64,000 nucleotides of DNA, taken from NCBI GenBank assembly GCA_944323155.1, contig CALURL010000007.1, positions 1 through 64,000 of the forward strand, given 5' to 3'. Positions 41,585-50,706 of this stretch are shown piece by piece. This stretch comes from Candidatus Gastranaerophilales bacterium (GTDB taxonomy: Bacteria > Cyanobacteriota > Vampirovibrionia > Gastranaerophilales > Gastranaerophilaceae). The position numbers and the translations under genes are program-made. Position 1 is the first letter of the stretch, and each line of letters begins with the position of its first letter. The notes under the pieces were generated by a model. The model had not been told where the DNA came from. It ran no database searches and worked only from the letters and a program-made list of their open reading frames with translations.

Positions 41585-42668
41585 CTAGTTTTTACGCAGA
41601 TATTCTTCAATAAATCCGTCTATATCACCATCCATAACCGCATCAACATTTCCAGCTTCATAGTTAGTCCTGTGGTCTTTGACCATCTTATACGGATGGA
41701 ATACATATGAACGGATTTGTGAACCGAAATTTATATCAACATTCTCACCTTTTAATTCGGCTAATTTTTTTTCATGTTCTGCCTGGCGGATTGCAAGAAG
41801 TTTTGAGGCAAGAATTTGCATAGCATTTTCCTTGTTTTGAAGCTGAGAACGTTCTTGCTGGCATTTAACAACAATACCAGTAGGCTTGTGAAGAATTCTG
41901 ACAGCAGTTTCAACTTTATTAACATTCTGACCGCCGGCACCGCCTGAACGCATTGTATCAATTTCCAATTCTTCTGGCGGAATTACTATTGTTTTTTCAA
42001 AATCTTCTATTATTGGTGAAACTTCTACTGATGCAAAACTTGTCTGCCGTTTTCCATTTGCATTAAATGGAGAAATTCTTACCAGACGGTGAACTCCTTT
42101 TTCTGCTTTTGCATAGCCAAATGCGTATTTGCCGGAAATCTTTATTGTTGCAGATTTTATTCCCGCTTCTTCACCGTCAAGTTTATCAAGCAAATCTACT
42201 TTCCAGCCTCTGCTTTCTGCCCAGCGCATATACATCCTTAAAAGCATTGAAGCCCAATCTTGAGCGTCTGTTCCTCCTGCACCGGCATTTATTGTTAATA
42301 TTGCATCCGCTTCATCATATTCCCCGCTTAGCATCTGCTTTATCTCAAATTTGTCAAGCGCTGTTTCCATTTCTTTTAAATTTCTTGTACTTTCTTCAAT
42401 TAAGTCATCATCTTCAATCTCAACAGCTACGGAAGCATCATCAAGAACTCCCTGCCATTTATCTAAAAAAGTAAGATTTTCCTTAATTTCTCGAATCTGA
42501 GCACCTAACTTTGAAGCTTTATCTTTATCACTCCAAACATCCGGCTGCTGCATTTTTTCCTCTAATGAAGCAAGTTCTTTTTTTAATTCAGAAGCGTCAA
42601 AGACACTCCTTTATTTTTTCAAAACGTGACTTTAATAAATTAATCTTTTGTTTAATTTCTGTATCCAT
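41585..42668 (-). CDS. prfB: Peptide chain release factor 2, with programmed +1 frameshift
   Basis: RF2 ends translation at UGA and UAA. The first segment starts at the ATG at 42668 and reads 23 codons to CTT, then meets an in-frame TGA (42599-42597). An AGGAG sequence sits three bases before the CTT TGA C slip site, the classic arrangement for +1 frameshifting that lets RF2 control its own level. After the shift the frame runs open to 41585, giving about 360 residues. The anticodon-like SPF tripeptide ([10 protein letters not shown]) and the GGQ motif ([11 protein letters not shown]) are both present. The shorter frame from 42553 is not the true start. Confidence 0.97.
42597..42610 (-). promoter_or_regulatory. 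RF2 frameshift signal
   Basis: On the minus strand AGGAG (42610-42606), TGT, CTT and TGA (42599-42597) followed by C form the standard +1 recoding site. Poor RF2 supply leaves the TGA unread and favours the slip. Confidence 0.95.
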
Positions 42669-42709
42669 AAAATTATAATACTACAAAAAAGAGTTAAATA
42701 TAAAGCAGG

Positions 42710-42737
42710 TTGCCAAAGATAAAAATAATGCTATAAT
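42710..42737 (+). promoter_or_regulatory. Promoter of the three-gene membrane protein operon
   Basis: TTGCCA (42710-42715) and TATAAT (42732-42737) are 16 bases apart. The leader is about 32 bases long and a GAGGTAAAGG ribosome binding site precedes the ATG at 42776. Confidence 0.65.
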
Positions 42738-42775
42738 TAAAAGGTATTATTTGCAACTTCGAGGTAAAGGTAAAT

Positions 42776-43588
42776 ATGGCTGGAGTTATTGAAAGTATAA
42801 AAAGACTTTATAAAAATTGTGATTATAAAACGCACATAATTTTATTTATAATTTGTTTTGTATATATGTTATTGACGACATTAACAGATATTAGCCTGCA
42901 TAGAGATACATCAATGCGCCAAAATCCTTTTGATTTTATTTTTGGTTTATTTATGGCATTATATAGTATTCAATACATCAACAATGTACTCAAACAACCT
43001 GAAATTGAAGGCTTGCCTAAAATTACAGAAATAGATTGGAGAAAAATTTTACCATTAATCGGAATTAATATTATATGGGGAATTTATCTGGCAATAATCA
43101 TTGTAGCTTTGGTTATAATATGGTTAAAAATAAAAGCTTCAACTATTTTTGTTATTGCTGCAGCAATTGCATTGATTGCGCTTGCGCCGTTATTTCAGTT
43201 TATATATATTGGACTTGCTGATAATTTCAAATTCAAACAGCTTATGAACATTACTTTGATATTCAGATTTACCAGAGCAGCTTTTGGTTCATTTTGGCTT
43301 ACAACACTAAAGACTATTTTAATTTGTATACCTTTAATATTAGGTTATATGCTAATTTACCTTGCATGCGGATATTTTGGGCTTACCGGAATTTTAGAAA
43401 TCGCAAAAGATTACTCACTGATTGATATAGTAATGTATCCTGTATTTATCTATTTCTTTTCAATAATTTGGTATTTTGCATTTCCTGCCGCACTGGCTGA
43501 CACTTATAAAGTTAAAATTCGTCCACTCTTGATTAATGAAAATATAAATATTATCGAAGAACAATCCTCTTCAGGAGAACAAGAATAA
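42776..43588 (+). CDS. Membrane protein, paralogue 1 of 3
   Basis: This 270-residue integral membrane protein has about six hydrophobic helices. It has the same plan as the next two genes: a short basic start, a first helix after KTHIILF, then an IQYINNVL motif, an acidic-proline segment (EGLPKITEIDWRKILP) and further helices. This layout resembles DUF4013-type proteins, but I hold that assignment loosely. The C-terminus is a short acidic tail. The stop overlaps the ATG of the second paralogue by one base. Function is unknown; a pore, a sensor or a fold-assembly role are all open. Confidence 0.75.
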   Translation: MAGVIESIKRLYKNCDYKTHIILFIICFVYMLLTTLTDISLHRDTSMRQNPFDFIFGLFMALYSIQYINNVLKQPEIEGLPKITEIDWRKILPLIGINIIWGIYLAIIIVALVIIWLKIKASTIFVIAAAIALIALAPLFQFIYIGLADNFKFKQLMNITLIFRFTRAAFGSFWLTTLKTILICIPLILGYMLIYLACGYFGLTGILEIAKDYSLIDIVMYPVFIYFFSIIWYFAFPAALADTYKVKIRPLLINENINIIEEQSSSGEQE

Positions 43589-44391
43589 TGCTTGCAAACA
43601 TGCGTGAAGGCATAAAAAAATTATACAATACGGGAAATAAGTATGATAAACATATTACTTTTTTCTCGTTATTGGGAATACTATCGATTGCAGGTGCTTA
43701 TTTTAACCTCGGGAAATTAGATATTATCGCGGCTAATAACAAATCTTATATATGGATAATTATGGCTGAAATATTGTGGACTGCTTATTTCACCGGATAT
43801 GAAATGAAGTTTATAAATAATACACTTAATGAAAGAACAGACATATTTCCAGAATTCGACATAAAACCTTTTAAAGCTGTAAAATACCTGTTTCCGATAT
43901 CAGTAATACTGATTAACATTTTTTTTATAATACTGTCAGTTTTTTACGAAAACTTGACTTATTTGATTACAGTAGTAGTCTATATGTTTATCACAATACT
44001 ACAGGCCGGATATTGCAGAAATTATCGCAACAATGAAATCTTTGAACCGTTTCATTATTTTAAAATGACTGATTATATAACTTTATTACTTAAAAGATTT
44101 TTCGTAATAATCATTGCTTTTTTAATGAGTTACGGTGCAGTATTTGCGATAATCTTAATTGCAGGAATAGTTATACTTGTAAGCGGTTTTTATAAAACAC
44201 ATTCGTTTACTGAAATAATCTTCACAGCCCAATCATTACAATTGGCGCTGACAAAACTTTCAATTTATGCTACAACTATTTTGTTTAATTATTTTACGAC
44301 AATAGGTCTTTTAGGCTGGGATTACGATTTAGCAAAAACATATATTTATAGACAAAACCAACAAAATTATAATACAGAAAGCGAGGTTTAG
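43588..44391 (+). CDS. Membrane protein, paralogue 2 of 3
   Basis: This 267-residue protein has the same helix plan as its neighbours: KHITFFSLLGI at the start, a MKFINNTLNE motif, FPEFDIKPFKAVKYLFP in the cytoplasmic acidic segment, and about six membrane helices. Sequence identity with paralogues 1 and 3 looks low, so the duplication is old. Its ATG overlaps the stop of paralogue 1 by one base (TAATG), and three bases separate it from paralogue 3. The trio is one operon and the products may assemble together. Confidence 0.75.
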   Translation: MLANMREGIKKLYNTGNKYDKHITFFSLLGILSIAGAYFNLGKLDIIAANNKSYIWIIMAEILWTAYFTGYEMKFINNTLNERTDIFPEFDIKPFKAVKYLFPISVILINIFFIILSVFYENLTYLITVVVYMFITILQAGYCRNYRNNEIFEPFHYFKMTDYITLLLKRFFVIIIAFLMSYGAVFAIILIAGIVILVSGFYKTHSFTEIIFTAQSLQLALTKLSIYATTILFNYFTTIGLLGWDYDLAKTYIYRQNQQNYNTESEV

Positions 44392-44394
44392 TTA

Positions 44395-45138
44395 ATGGTT
44401 GGATTTAAACTAATAAATGATGGATTCAAAAAAGTATTCAGCGGAGAGCATGCTTGGTTAACACATATTGCTTTATTTGCAATTTGCGGAATTTGCTCGG
44501 TTATTACAACTATATTTCAGGAAACTGCAAAAACAAAAATGACTCCGGATTTCGGGCTGGCACTATTTGGAGCAATTTTAGTTTTTATATTGTATCTTTA
44601 TTTAACCGGATATAACTTAGCATTTATGCACAAAAGCTTTTATGATGAAGAAACAGGACTGCCTGATATAGATGAAAAACCTTTAATAGTATTTTCTAAA
44701 GTGCTGCCTCTATTAATAACATGGATATTTTATTTTATCGCAGCAATTTTACTAAGTGCATTTGTTAAAATACTTATTATTCCTGTAATTATACTGCTTT
44801 TAATAATATCACCTTTTGTTTCATTTGTTTTTGTTGCTTTTTCTAAAGAATATAGTGCAAAAGGATTATTTAATATTGCATTACCATTTAAATATTTTGT
44901 GCCGACACTATCAAGCATTGTTATTCAGGGCTTATGCTTTATACCGCTGTGGATTCTTGCAATTATACCAGCAGTTCTAGTAGTAATGTTGCTAAACATA
45001 GCCGGAGTAAAAACAAATAGTGGAATCCCTGCATATTTTGTTGCAATGATTGGTGCATATATTAGTTTTATTATTCAAATGCTATGGAACTATTCACTGG
45101 TACAAATTTTTAGAGATAAACTGGAAGATAAACAATAA
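44395..45138 (+). CDS. Membrane protein, paralogue 3 of 3
   Basis: This 247-residue protein has the same pattern as the two before it: LTHIALFAICGI, LAFMHKSFYDE, the acidic LPDIDEKPLIVFSKVLP segment and six or so membrane helices. The LPDID-type cytoplasmic loop is the best conserved region of the trio. A ribosome binding site (GCGAGG) lies just before the ATG, inside the end of the upstream gene. A strong bidirectional terminator follows, so the operon ends here. Confidence 0.75.
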   Translation: MVGFKLINDGFKKVFSGEHAWLTHIALFAICGICSVITTIFQETAKTKMTPDFGLALFGAILVFILYLYLTGYNLAFMHKSFYDEETGLPDIDEKPLIVFSKVLPLLITWIFYFIAAILLSAFVKILIIPVIILLLIISPFVSFVFVAFSKEYSAKGLFNIALPFKYFVPTLSSIVIQGLCFIPLWILAIIPAVLVVMLLNIAGVKTNSGIPAYFVAMIGAYISFIIQMLWNYSLVQIFRDKLEDKQ

Positions 45139-45141
45139 AAC

Positions 45142-45173
45142 AAAAAAGTCCCCTTATAAAAGGGGACTTTTTT
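45142..45173. terminator. Strong bidirectional intrinsic terminator
   Basis: A 14-bp perfect stem AAAAAAGTCCCCTT/AAGGGGACTTTTTT (45142-45155 and 45160-45173) separates the convergent membrane operon and the nucleotidase-like gene, whose stop codon lies at its right edge. Confidence 0.92.
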
Positions 45174-46796
45174 CTAGTCTACAATTTGAATTCTGCCGTC
45201 ATCAACAATATCAATTGGTTCTTTATGTTTCTGAATATAATCTTCAATACATTGACTTACATCAAAATCATATTTAGTTTCAGCATCTTTAATTCTATTT
45301 AACGGGGCAAAACCATCATTTCCGGCAGCATAATAGTCAGTAATTGCAACACGATAGTATTTTGTTGTATCAGGATTATTGATATCTATTGGAGTTTCTT
45401 GTCCATTTTTGTCAACAAAAGTCAAACTGCGTAAATTACCGTCTTTAGAAACTGTATACTTTAACCCGGAAACATGAATAAGACCAGGTTTGTTATTAAT
45501 ACTAACCATTGATTTAGCAGCCAGTTTCAATGCATCAACAATATCTTTCTGGTTATATTTGACTACAACCATTTTATTTTTAAACGGAGACAAGTCTTCA
45601 ATTGAACGTGTATCAATATTACCTGCTTCAAAGTAGCCTCTAATTGTTGCAGCACCAAACATCGCTATATCTGTACCAAGTTCTGCACGCATACAGTCAG
45701 TTAAGAAATTAGCATGTCCGCTTGGTTCTATTAAATCATTAGTTAACGGCGGAGGTGCAGAATTTATTTTTCCAATAACTTTTGGTTTTCCTAAAATCTG
45801 TTCAAATACATATCTTATTGGAGCATTTCTCTTGAATTTACGTGTATTTGCTACATTGTTTTGAATTTTTGTCAACACACCTTTATTATTAAATTCCAAA
45901 TTTAATATACCGAAATTTTTGCCGTCACGCCCAGCCTGAGTAACAACAACAGGCTCGCCGGATTTAGACTTAAATAAATTTACACCGTCTTTTACATCGG
46001 TAATCAAATTATGTGAATGACCGCCTAAAATAACATCAATACCGTCAGTTTCACGTGCGATTTGTTTATCATAACCATAGCCGACATGCGATAATAGTAT
46101 GATTTTATCTATTCCTTGAGATTTTAATTTATCTACTTCTGCTTGAATATCTTGTATGGTTTTGTCAATATCGTCTACATTTAATTCATCAAAAATTTTC
46201 CCGTACTTCAAACGCATAAATAAATCAACGGGAGAAGCCCCAATTATACCGTACTTATGACCATTAACTTCTTGAACGTATGATTTTTCAACCTTTTTAC
46301 TCAAAGGATTATCAGACTTTATATTAACATTACATGCAAGAAGTTTAAAACCTATAGTTGGAATTAATTCTCCAACATGTTTTGGCATATCATATTCATG
46401 ATTTCCCATTGCGGATGCCATAATTCCCATTGCCTTTTGCGCTTGCACAGCAACCTGATTGGCTTTCATAATTTCGCCAAGCATAATATCGCCTGATGAA
46501 AGTTTTAACTTATCAGTAGGTGTTGAAGGAACAAATGCATCAAAAGCGTTAGATGCAGTCATCGTTCTTTCCATATTAATAGATTTTCCATGATAATCAT
46601 TAATATAGAAAATACTTGTTCTTACAAAAGAGTCAGTAGGCTGAAAACCAGGATTATTCGCTCCATTTAAAGATAAATTATCCTGTTTGTTATCCTCTTT
46701 TCTGCCTGAAATTTTGTTTGTAGAATTCTGCTGCAATCTTTGGGAAATTGCCTTATTCAACAAATTCGATTGTACAGAATTAACGGGCATACTCAT
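45174..46796 (-). CDS. 5'-nucleotidase/UshA-type metallophosphoesterase
   Basis: This 540-residue protein has the two-domain 5'-nucleotidase plan. The metallophosphatase domain shows FYINDYHGK (near 63-71), AMGNHEYD (about 129-136), LSHVGYGYD and GGHSHNL; the C-terminal substrate domain follows (GAATIRGYFEAG, KMVVVKYNQKDIVDAL, ITDYYAAGNDGF). Family members hydrolyse nucleotides or UDP-sugars, usually outside the membrane. Here the N-terminal 55 residues are polar and Asn/Gln-rich with no signal peptide visible, so export, if any, uses another route. It is a single gene with a strong terminator. Confidence 0.86.
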   Translation of the reverse strand: MSMPVNSVQSNLLNKAISQRLQQNSTNKISGRKEDNKQDNLSLNGANNPGFQPTDSFVRTSIFYINDYHGKSINMERTMTASNAFDAFVPSTPTDKLKLSSGDIMLGEIMKANQVAVQAQKAMGIMASAMGNHEYDMPKHVGELIPTIGFKLLACNVNIKSDNPLSKKVEKSYVQEVNGHKYGIIGASPVDLFMRLKYGKIFDELNVDDIDKTIQDIQAEVDKLKSQGIDKIILLSHVGYGYDKQIARETDGIDVILGGHSHNLITDVKDGVNLFKSKSGEPVVVTQAGRDGKNFGILNLEFNNKGVLTKIQNNVANTRKFKRNAPIRYVFEQILGKPKVIGKINSAPPPLTNDLIEPSGHANFLTDCMRAELGTDIAMFGAATIRGYFEAGNIDTRSIEDLSPFKNKMVVVKYNQKDIVDALKLAAKSMVSINNKPGLIHVSGLKYTVSKDGNLRSLTFVDKNGQETPIDINNPDTTKYYRVAITDYYAAGNDGFAPLNRIKDAETKYDFDVSQCIEDYIQKHKEPIDIVDDGRIQIVD

Positions 46797-46875
46797 GTCT
46801 ATTCAGTTTCCATAATTAGAAACAGCCTGAATATTTTTTTTTGCCAGATATAAACAAAAGGTTTACAAAAGTTTA

Positions 46876-47112
46876 TTATTCAAATTTCATTGTCTGAATA
46901 TCCCAGTGCTTAGAAAGTTCTAAAAGCAATAACTCTGCATCACCAATAACTTCCAGCAGTATAATTCCTCTATTTGAACAAGCATTTTCTTTTGTCGGAT
47001 GAAGCCCGATTCTTGTTCTGATTTCACAGCCGAATTCAGTTATAATCTTTTGGAATTCAATAGCACTTTCAAGTCTGTTTTCTAAATTTACCCCAATAAT
47101 TGTTGTTGTCAT
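46876..47112 (-). CDS. ACT-like regulator resembling the TM1266 hydrogenase-associated family
   Basis: This 78-residue protein reads as one ferredoxin-like ACT domain: TTTIIGVNLENRLESA, FGCEIRTRIGLHPTKEN, RGIILLEVIGDAELLLLEL and a final strand. The order and the RIGLHP segment resemble the short TM1266-type proteins annotated as regulators of iron-only hydrogenase systems. This would fit the presence of hydG in the window, although they are 11 kb apart. The family assignment is from memory of the pattern and needs a profile search. A GGAGAG ribosome binding site precedes the ATG. Confidence 0.6.
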   Translation of the reverse strand: MTTTIIGVNLENRLESAIEFQKIITEFGCEIRTRIGLHPTKENACSNRGIILLEVIGDAELLLLELSKHWDIQTMKFE

Positions 47113-47157
47113 ATAAACTCTCCTTTTTTTCTAATTATAAAATTCTCTAAAAACTAA

Positions 47158-47180
47158 AATACCCCTCGATTAGGGGTATT
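47158..47180 (-). terminator. Intrinsic terminator of the gene at 47192
   Basis: Perfect arms AATACCCCT and AGGGGTATT (47158-47166 and 47172-47180) lie just past the stop codon and are followed on the minus strand by a T-rich tail (TTTTAGTTTTTAG). Confidence 0.78.
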
Positions 47181-47191
47181 CGTATTGATGA

Positions 47192-47509
47192 TTATATTTT
47201 GTTATCTTCATCATCCATGGCTTGAAGCTGTTTTTTCTTGATATTGTGCATCACTGCATCTACAAGTAATTCGTAAGACTTCATCTCCTCTATATTTGGA
47301 AACTCTGCCTTAAGCTGTTCTCTGACCATTGCTTCCAGCCTTCTTTCGTCAGCGCTTGATTTTAGTTCGTCAACTCCGCTAATCAACCTTACGTATTCCG
47401 GTGATGATTTATCCATACCTTGTTTTGAATACATTACCCAACGAAGCTTCGCACTAAGACTTTGCTTTAGTTGTTTAACCAGTTTTAAATTTTTAAATCG
47501 GTTTAGCAT
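47192..47509 (-). CDS. Small charged helical protein of unknown function
   Basis: This 105-residue soluble protein is predicted mostly helical, with a basic N-terminus (MLNRFKNLKLVKQLKQSLSA) and an acidic C-terminus (AMDDEDNKI). The middle includes DELKSSADERRLEAMVREQL, compatible with a coiled coil. I recognise no family. It stands between glyS and the ACT-like gene, with its own terminator. A GGAGTC ribosome binding site precedes the ATG. The coding signal is good for its size. Confidence 0.68.
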   Translation of the reverse strand: MLNRFKNLKLVKQLKQSLSAKLRWVMYSKQGMDKSSPEYVRLISGVDELKSSADERRLEAMVREQLKAEFPNIEEMKSYELLVDAVMHNIKKKQLQAMDDEDNKI

Positions 47510-47647
47510 TGTTGACTCCTACCATTTATTATTCAATTTAAAAAATTTACTTTACCTTCTTGTACTATTTTAAAGTATCCTGAAAAAAATAATTTACTAT
47601 TTTACAAACTTTGTTTACAATTCTTTATAAAAAGCCTTGAAATCCAG

Positions 47648-49705
47648 TTATATCTTGCTAAAATCTGCAATATAGTCATATTTTTTCTTTAACATTGTAA
47701 GTAGTGCAAGTCTATTTTCTTTTATTTTTTCGTCATTATCCATAACAAGAACATCTGCGAAAAACTTTTCTACACTAGGGTTTATATCCTCTAATGATTT
47801 CAGATAAACTGTGTAATCCTCAGTTTGGGATACTGAAGTAATTTGTTGATAAAGCATGCCTTCAGCGGCTTCTTTAAACAAATCTCGATTAACTGATTTT
47901 GTAGAATCTTGTTTAAGAAGTCTTGTAATTCTTTTTGCACTTTCAAATACAGGTTCTGATTTGAAAGAAGAAAGCGCTTCGACGCGTTTTACAAAATCAG
48001 TCAAATCAATCAGAGGATTTTTAACAGCAGCACATGCTTCCAAAATATTTTTTGAGTATTTATCACTCAAGAATATAATTAACCGCTGAATAATAAATTC
48101 ATTAATTTCGTCGCTGCATTTGCCAGAAAGTCTGTTTACACTTGAACCTGCGATATTTTTAACTTTATCAAGAACATTTTCACCTTCTGTTTTCACAGGC
48201 AAAAGCAATAAAGTTTCATTTATCAAATTCGGAATATTAATTTTCAAATTATTTGCAAGAATTGTTCTGATAATACCTAAAGCAGCTCTTCTAACACCGA
48301 GAGGGTCAGATGAGCCTGTCGGTTTTTTACCTTCTGCAAAAACTGCAGAAATTGTGTCTATTTTATCAGCAATACCAACAATTTGCCCTTCAATTGTTTT
48401 AGCAGTTTCGCTTTCTGCATTAAGCGGGAAGTAATGTTCTTTAATACCTTCACAAACTTCAGCCGGTTCGCCTGAAACTCTTGCATAATCAGCGCCTATA
48501 TAGCCCTGAAGTTCTGTAAATTCAAATACCAGATTAGTTGTCAAATCTGCTTTTGCAAGAAGTGCTGTTCTTTCAACTGTCGGTTTATTAATTCCTAATT
48601 CTTTAGAAATTAATTTTGATAGAAGAACAAGTCGTTGAGCTTTGTCATACATTGAGCCCATACCTTTTTGGAAAGTAATGCCTTTTAAGGCTTCAACATA
48701 ATCAGCAAGAGGCTTTTTGGTATCTTCATTAAAGAAGAATACTGCATCATCAAGGCGAGCTTTAACAACTCTGACATTTCCAGCCTTAATATTTTCAAAT
48801 TCATCTCCGATATAGTTTGTCATTGTAATAAATTTATTAATAAGTTTTCCATCCTTATATAAAGCAAAATATCTTTGATGAACAGCCATAACCGTAACAA
48901 CCAATTCTTCAGGAAGTTTTAAATATTCTTCTGAAAATTCGCATGTTACAGGAACAGGATATTCTGTAATAAATGTAACTTCTTCAAGCAAATCATCTGT
49001 ATAATAAGGAACTGCGCCGATTTTATCAGCTTCTTCTTTTGCTTTGTCGATAATTCGTTGTTTGCGTTCATTTTGATCAACAATAACACAGCAGTTGCGC
49101 ATCAATTCAACATAATCATCCGGATGGCCGACAATAACGTTTTGTTGAGCAAATCTATGTCCGCGTGTAATATTAGAACTTTCTTTATCAATAATTTTAA
49201 TTTTAACTTCATCTCTATCCAGTATTGAAACAATCCATCTTATAGGACGTGAGAATTTTTCATCATTATCAGCCCATCTCATAAAATGAGAGCCTTGAAG
49301 TTTCAAAACAATATTAGGAACATTATCCTGAATAAGTTCAACTATTGATTTACCTTTAATAACAACTTTTGCGTGAAGGTAATCATCTTCAAGATACAAA
49401 TCATCAACTGACAAATTATTTTTTTTACAGAAGCCTTCACCTGCTTTAGTCAAATTACCATTTTCGTCGTATGCGACTTTTTTAATAGGTCCTTTTATAA
49501 CCTTAACTTCGTCTTTGCTTTGTTTTTCAAGGCCTGAAACAATAACCGCAAGCCTTCGCGGTGTTGCATAAACATCTACTTTTTCAAATTCAACTTTATT
49601 GGATTTCAAAAAACTTTCAAAACCTTCTTTAAGCTGCTGAATTGCAGACGGAATAAATTTATATGGTAATTCTTCACAACCGACTTCCAGTAAATATTTG
49701 CTCAT
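47648..49705 (-). CDS. glyS: Glycyl-tRNA synthetase beta subunit
   Basis: This is the large subunit of the bacterial alpha2beta2 glycyl-tRNA synthetase, which recognises tRNA-Gly. At 685 residues it fits the family. It starts with the typical LLEVGCEELPYKF and has YATPRRLAV and IKGPIKKVAYDENG near the start, the ARVSGEPAEV HD-like region, and the C-terminal anticodon-binding DALR-type region ending near KKYDYIADFSKI. The alpha subunit gene glyQ is not adjacent, which is less common. It is a single gene, read in the same direction as P4 upstream. Confidence 0.97.
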   Translation of the reverse strand: MSKYLLEVGCEELPYKFIPSAIQQLKEGFESFLKSNKVEFEKVDVYATPRRLAVIVSGLEKQSKDEVKVIKGPIKKVAYDENGNLTKAGEGFCKKNNLSVDDLYLEDDYLHAKVVIKGKSIVELIQDNVPNIVLKLQGSHFMRWADNDEKFSRPIRWIVSILDRDEVKIKIIDKESSNITRGHRFAQQNVIVGHPDDYVELMRNCCVIVDQNERKQRIIDKAKEEADKIGAVPYYTDDLLEEVTFITEYPVPVTCEFSEEYLKLPEELVVTVMAVHQRYFALYKDGKLINKFITMTNYIGDEFENIKAGNVRVVKARLDDAVFFFNEDTKKPLADYVEALKGITFQKGMGSMYDKAQRLVLLSKLISKELGINKPTVERTALLAKADLTTNLVFEFTELQGYIGADYARVSGEPAEVCEGIKEHYFPLNAESETAKTIEGQIVGIADKIDTISAVFAEGKKPTGSSDPLGVRRAALGIIRTILANNLKINIPNLINETLLLLPVKTEGENVLDKVKNIAGSSVNRLSGKCSDEINEFIIQRLIIFLSDKYSKNILEACAAVKNPLIDLTDFVKRVEALSSFKSEPVFESAKRITRLLKQDSTKSVNRDLFKEAAEGMLYQQITSVSQTEDYTVYLKSLEDINPSVEKFFADVLVMDNDEKIKENRLALLTMLKKKYDYIADFSKI

Positions 49706-49779
49706 ACTTTTCCCTTATTTTTCTATCACTTAACTTAATTATATCTTATGAAAGTATATTGTAAAGAAGTTGGACAAAT

Positions 49780-50576
49780 TTAGTCTTTATCAAAATAATA
49801 TTTTTGACTGCAATAATCCTGATTACCTTTAACGCACTTGAGATAATCCAGATTTTCTTTTTGAAGAACCCATGCACCGCAGCCACTGCCATTCCACCAG
49901 CCAGTGACACTTGAGGCTCTAGTTGGATCACAAGTTTGACCGCTGCCATGGGTATTCAATCCGCCGCGTGGAACTATTTTATTTGCATCTGCATGAAAAG
50001 TAAACGTGTCAACACCCCAACGATTAGGAGATTTATCACCGTTGATATCTACAGTAATATGAAAACAGTATTTTAAATCGCCACAATTTGGCTTTGGAGT
50101 ACTTGTCTGATGCCCAAAACCAATAACCATACCATCTGACATAACCAGTGAAGTCGAGCCGCCAGAAGATACTCCATCCATACCATCCACAATATTATTT
50201 GTTAAATCACGTCTTTGTACATTAGCAAAACAGCCTTTTTCACCAGTTTTGCATATTTTTACGTTTCTAATATATTTTGAAAAAATCTCTGTTACACCAT
50301 CCCAATCTTCAATATTCCAGGAATTAGGATCACCATAATCATACAGAATGCTTATATAAGCATTTGACATAGTTGAATATGCTTTTTTCAAACGAACAAC
50401 TGTTTCTTTTTCTCGATGATTGGCGATTAAATTCGGTAAAGTAAGTGCTGCAACAAGTCCTATTATGCCCAGAGTGATTAAAACTTCTGCGAGAGTAAAT
50501 CCGTCTAAACTGTTGTTATGAAAGGAGACTAGGCCTGTGCCCCCCCCCCGTGAACGTGTTTTATATCTTTTTTCAT
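49780..50576 (-). CDS. Type IV pilin-like protein P4, frame broken at a G10 tract
   Basis: The ATG at 50576 follows AAAAGGAGAATAGAGT and reads MKKDIKHVH, then ten G (50549-50540). The frame stops at TAG four codons later. The next frame reads TGLVSFHNNSLDG and FTLAEVLITLGIIG, then the pilin helix and a long exterior domain with TVDINGDKSPNRWGVDTF and CGAWVLQKENLDYLKC. One extra G or a -1 slip gives a 265-residue prepilin with the standard Gly before the cleavage site. The apparent start at 50391 is an internal TTG. A consensus promoter lies upstream and no terminator follows before glyS. Confidence 0.85.
50521..50549 (-). repeat. Pilin leader cassette, copy 4 (G10 plus 19-base flank)
   Basis: On the minus strand G10 (50549-50540) is followed by CACAGGCCTAGTCTCCTTT (50539-50521), identical to the P2 flank although the pilin bodies have diverged strongly. 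Confidence 0.9.
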
Positions 50577-50603
50577 ACTCTATTCTCCTTTTATACTATT
50601 CTA

Positions 50604-50632
50604 ATTATAACAAGTTATAAATTTTATTGCAA
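50604..50632 (-). promoter_or_regulatory. Promoter of pilin-like gene P4
   Basis: On the minus strand TTGCAA (50632-50627) and TATAAT (50609-50604) are 17 bases apart, giving a leader of roughly 20-25 bases before the ATG at 50576. Confidence 0.65.
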
Positions 50633-50706
50633 TGCAAAAATAAAAAACAAATTGTTTGTGCTAGCATAATAATAGAAAGTAAAAAATTAAAAAGAGGAAT
50701 AAAATT

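Noticed and set aside
7371-50549. The C10 cassettes as transposon ends or attachment sites
   Set aside because: Each copy lies at the same place inside a pilin leader and in the same orientation, with no target duplication, so they are part of the genes rather than inserted elements.
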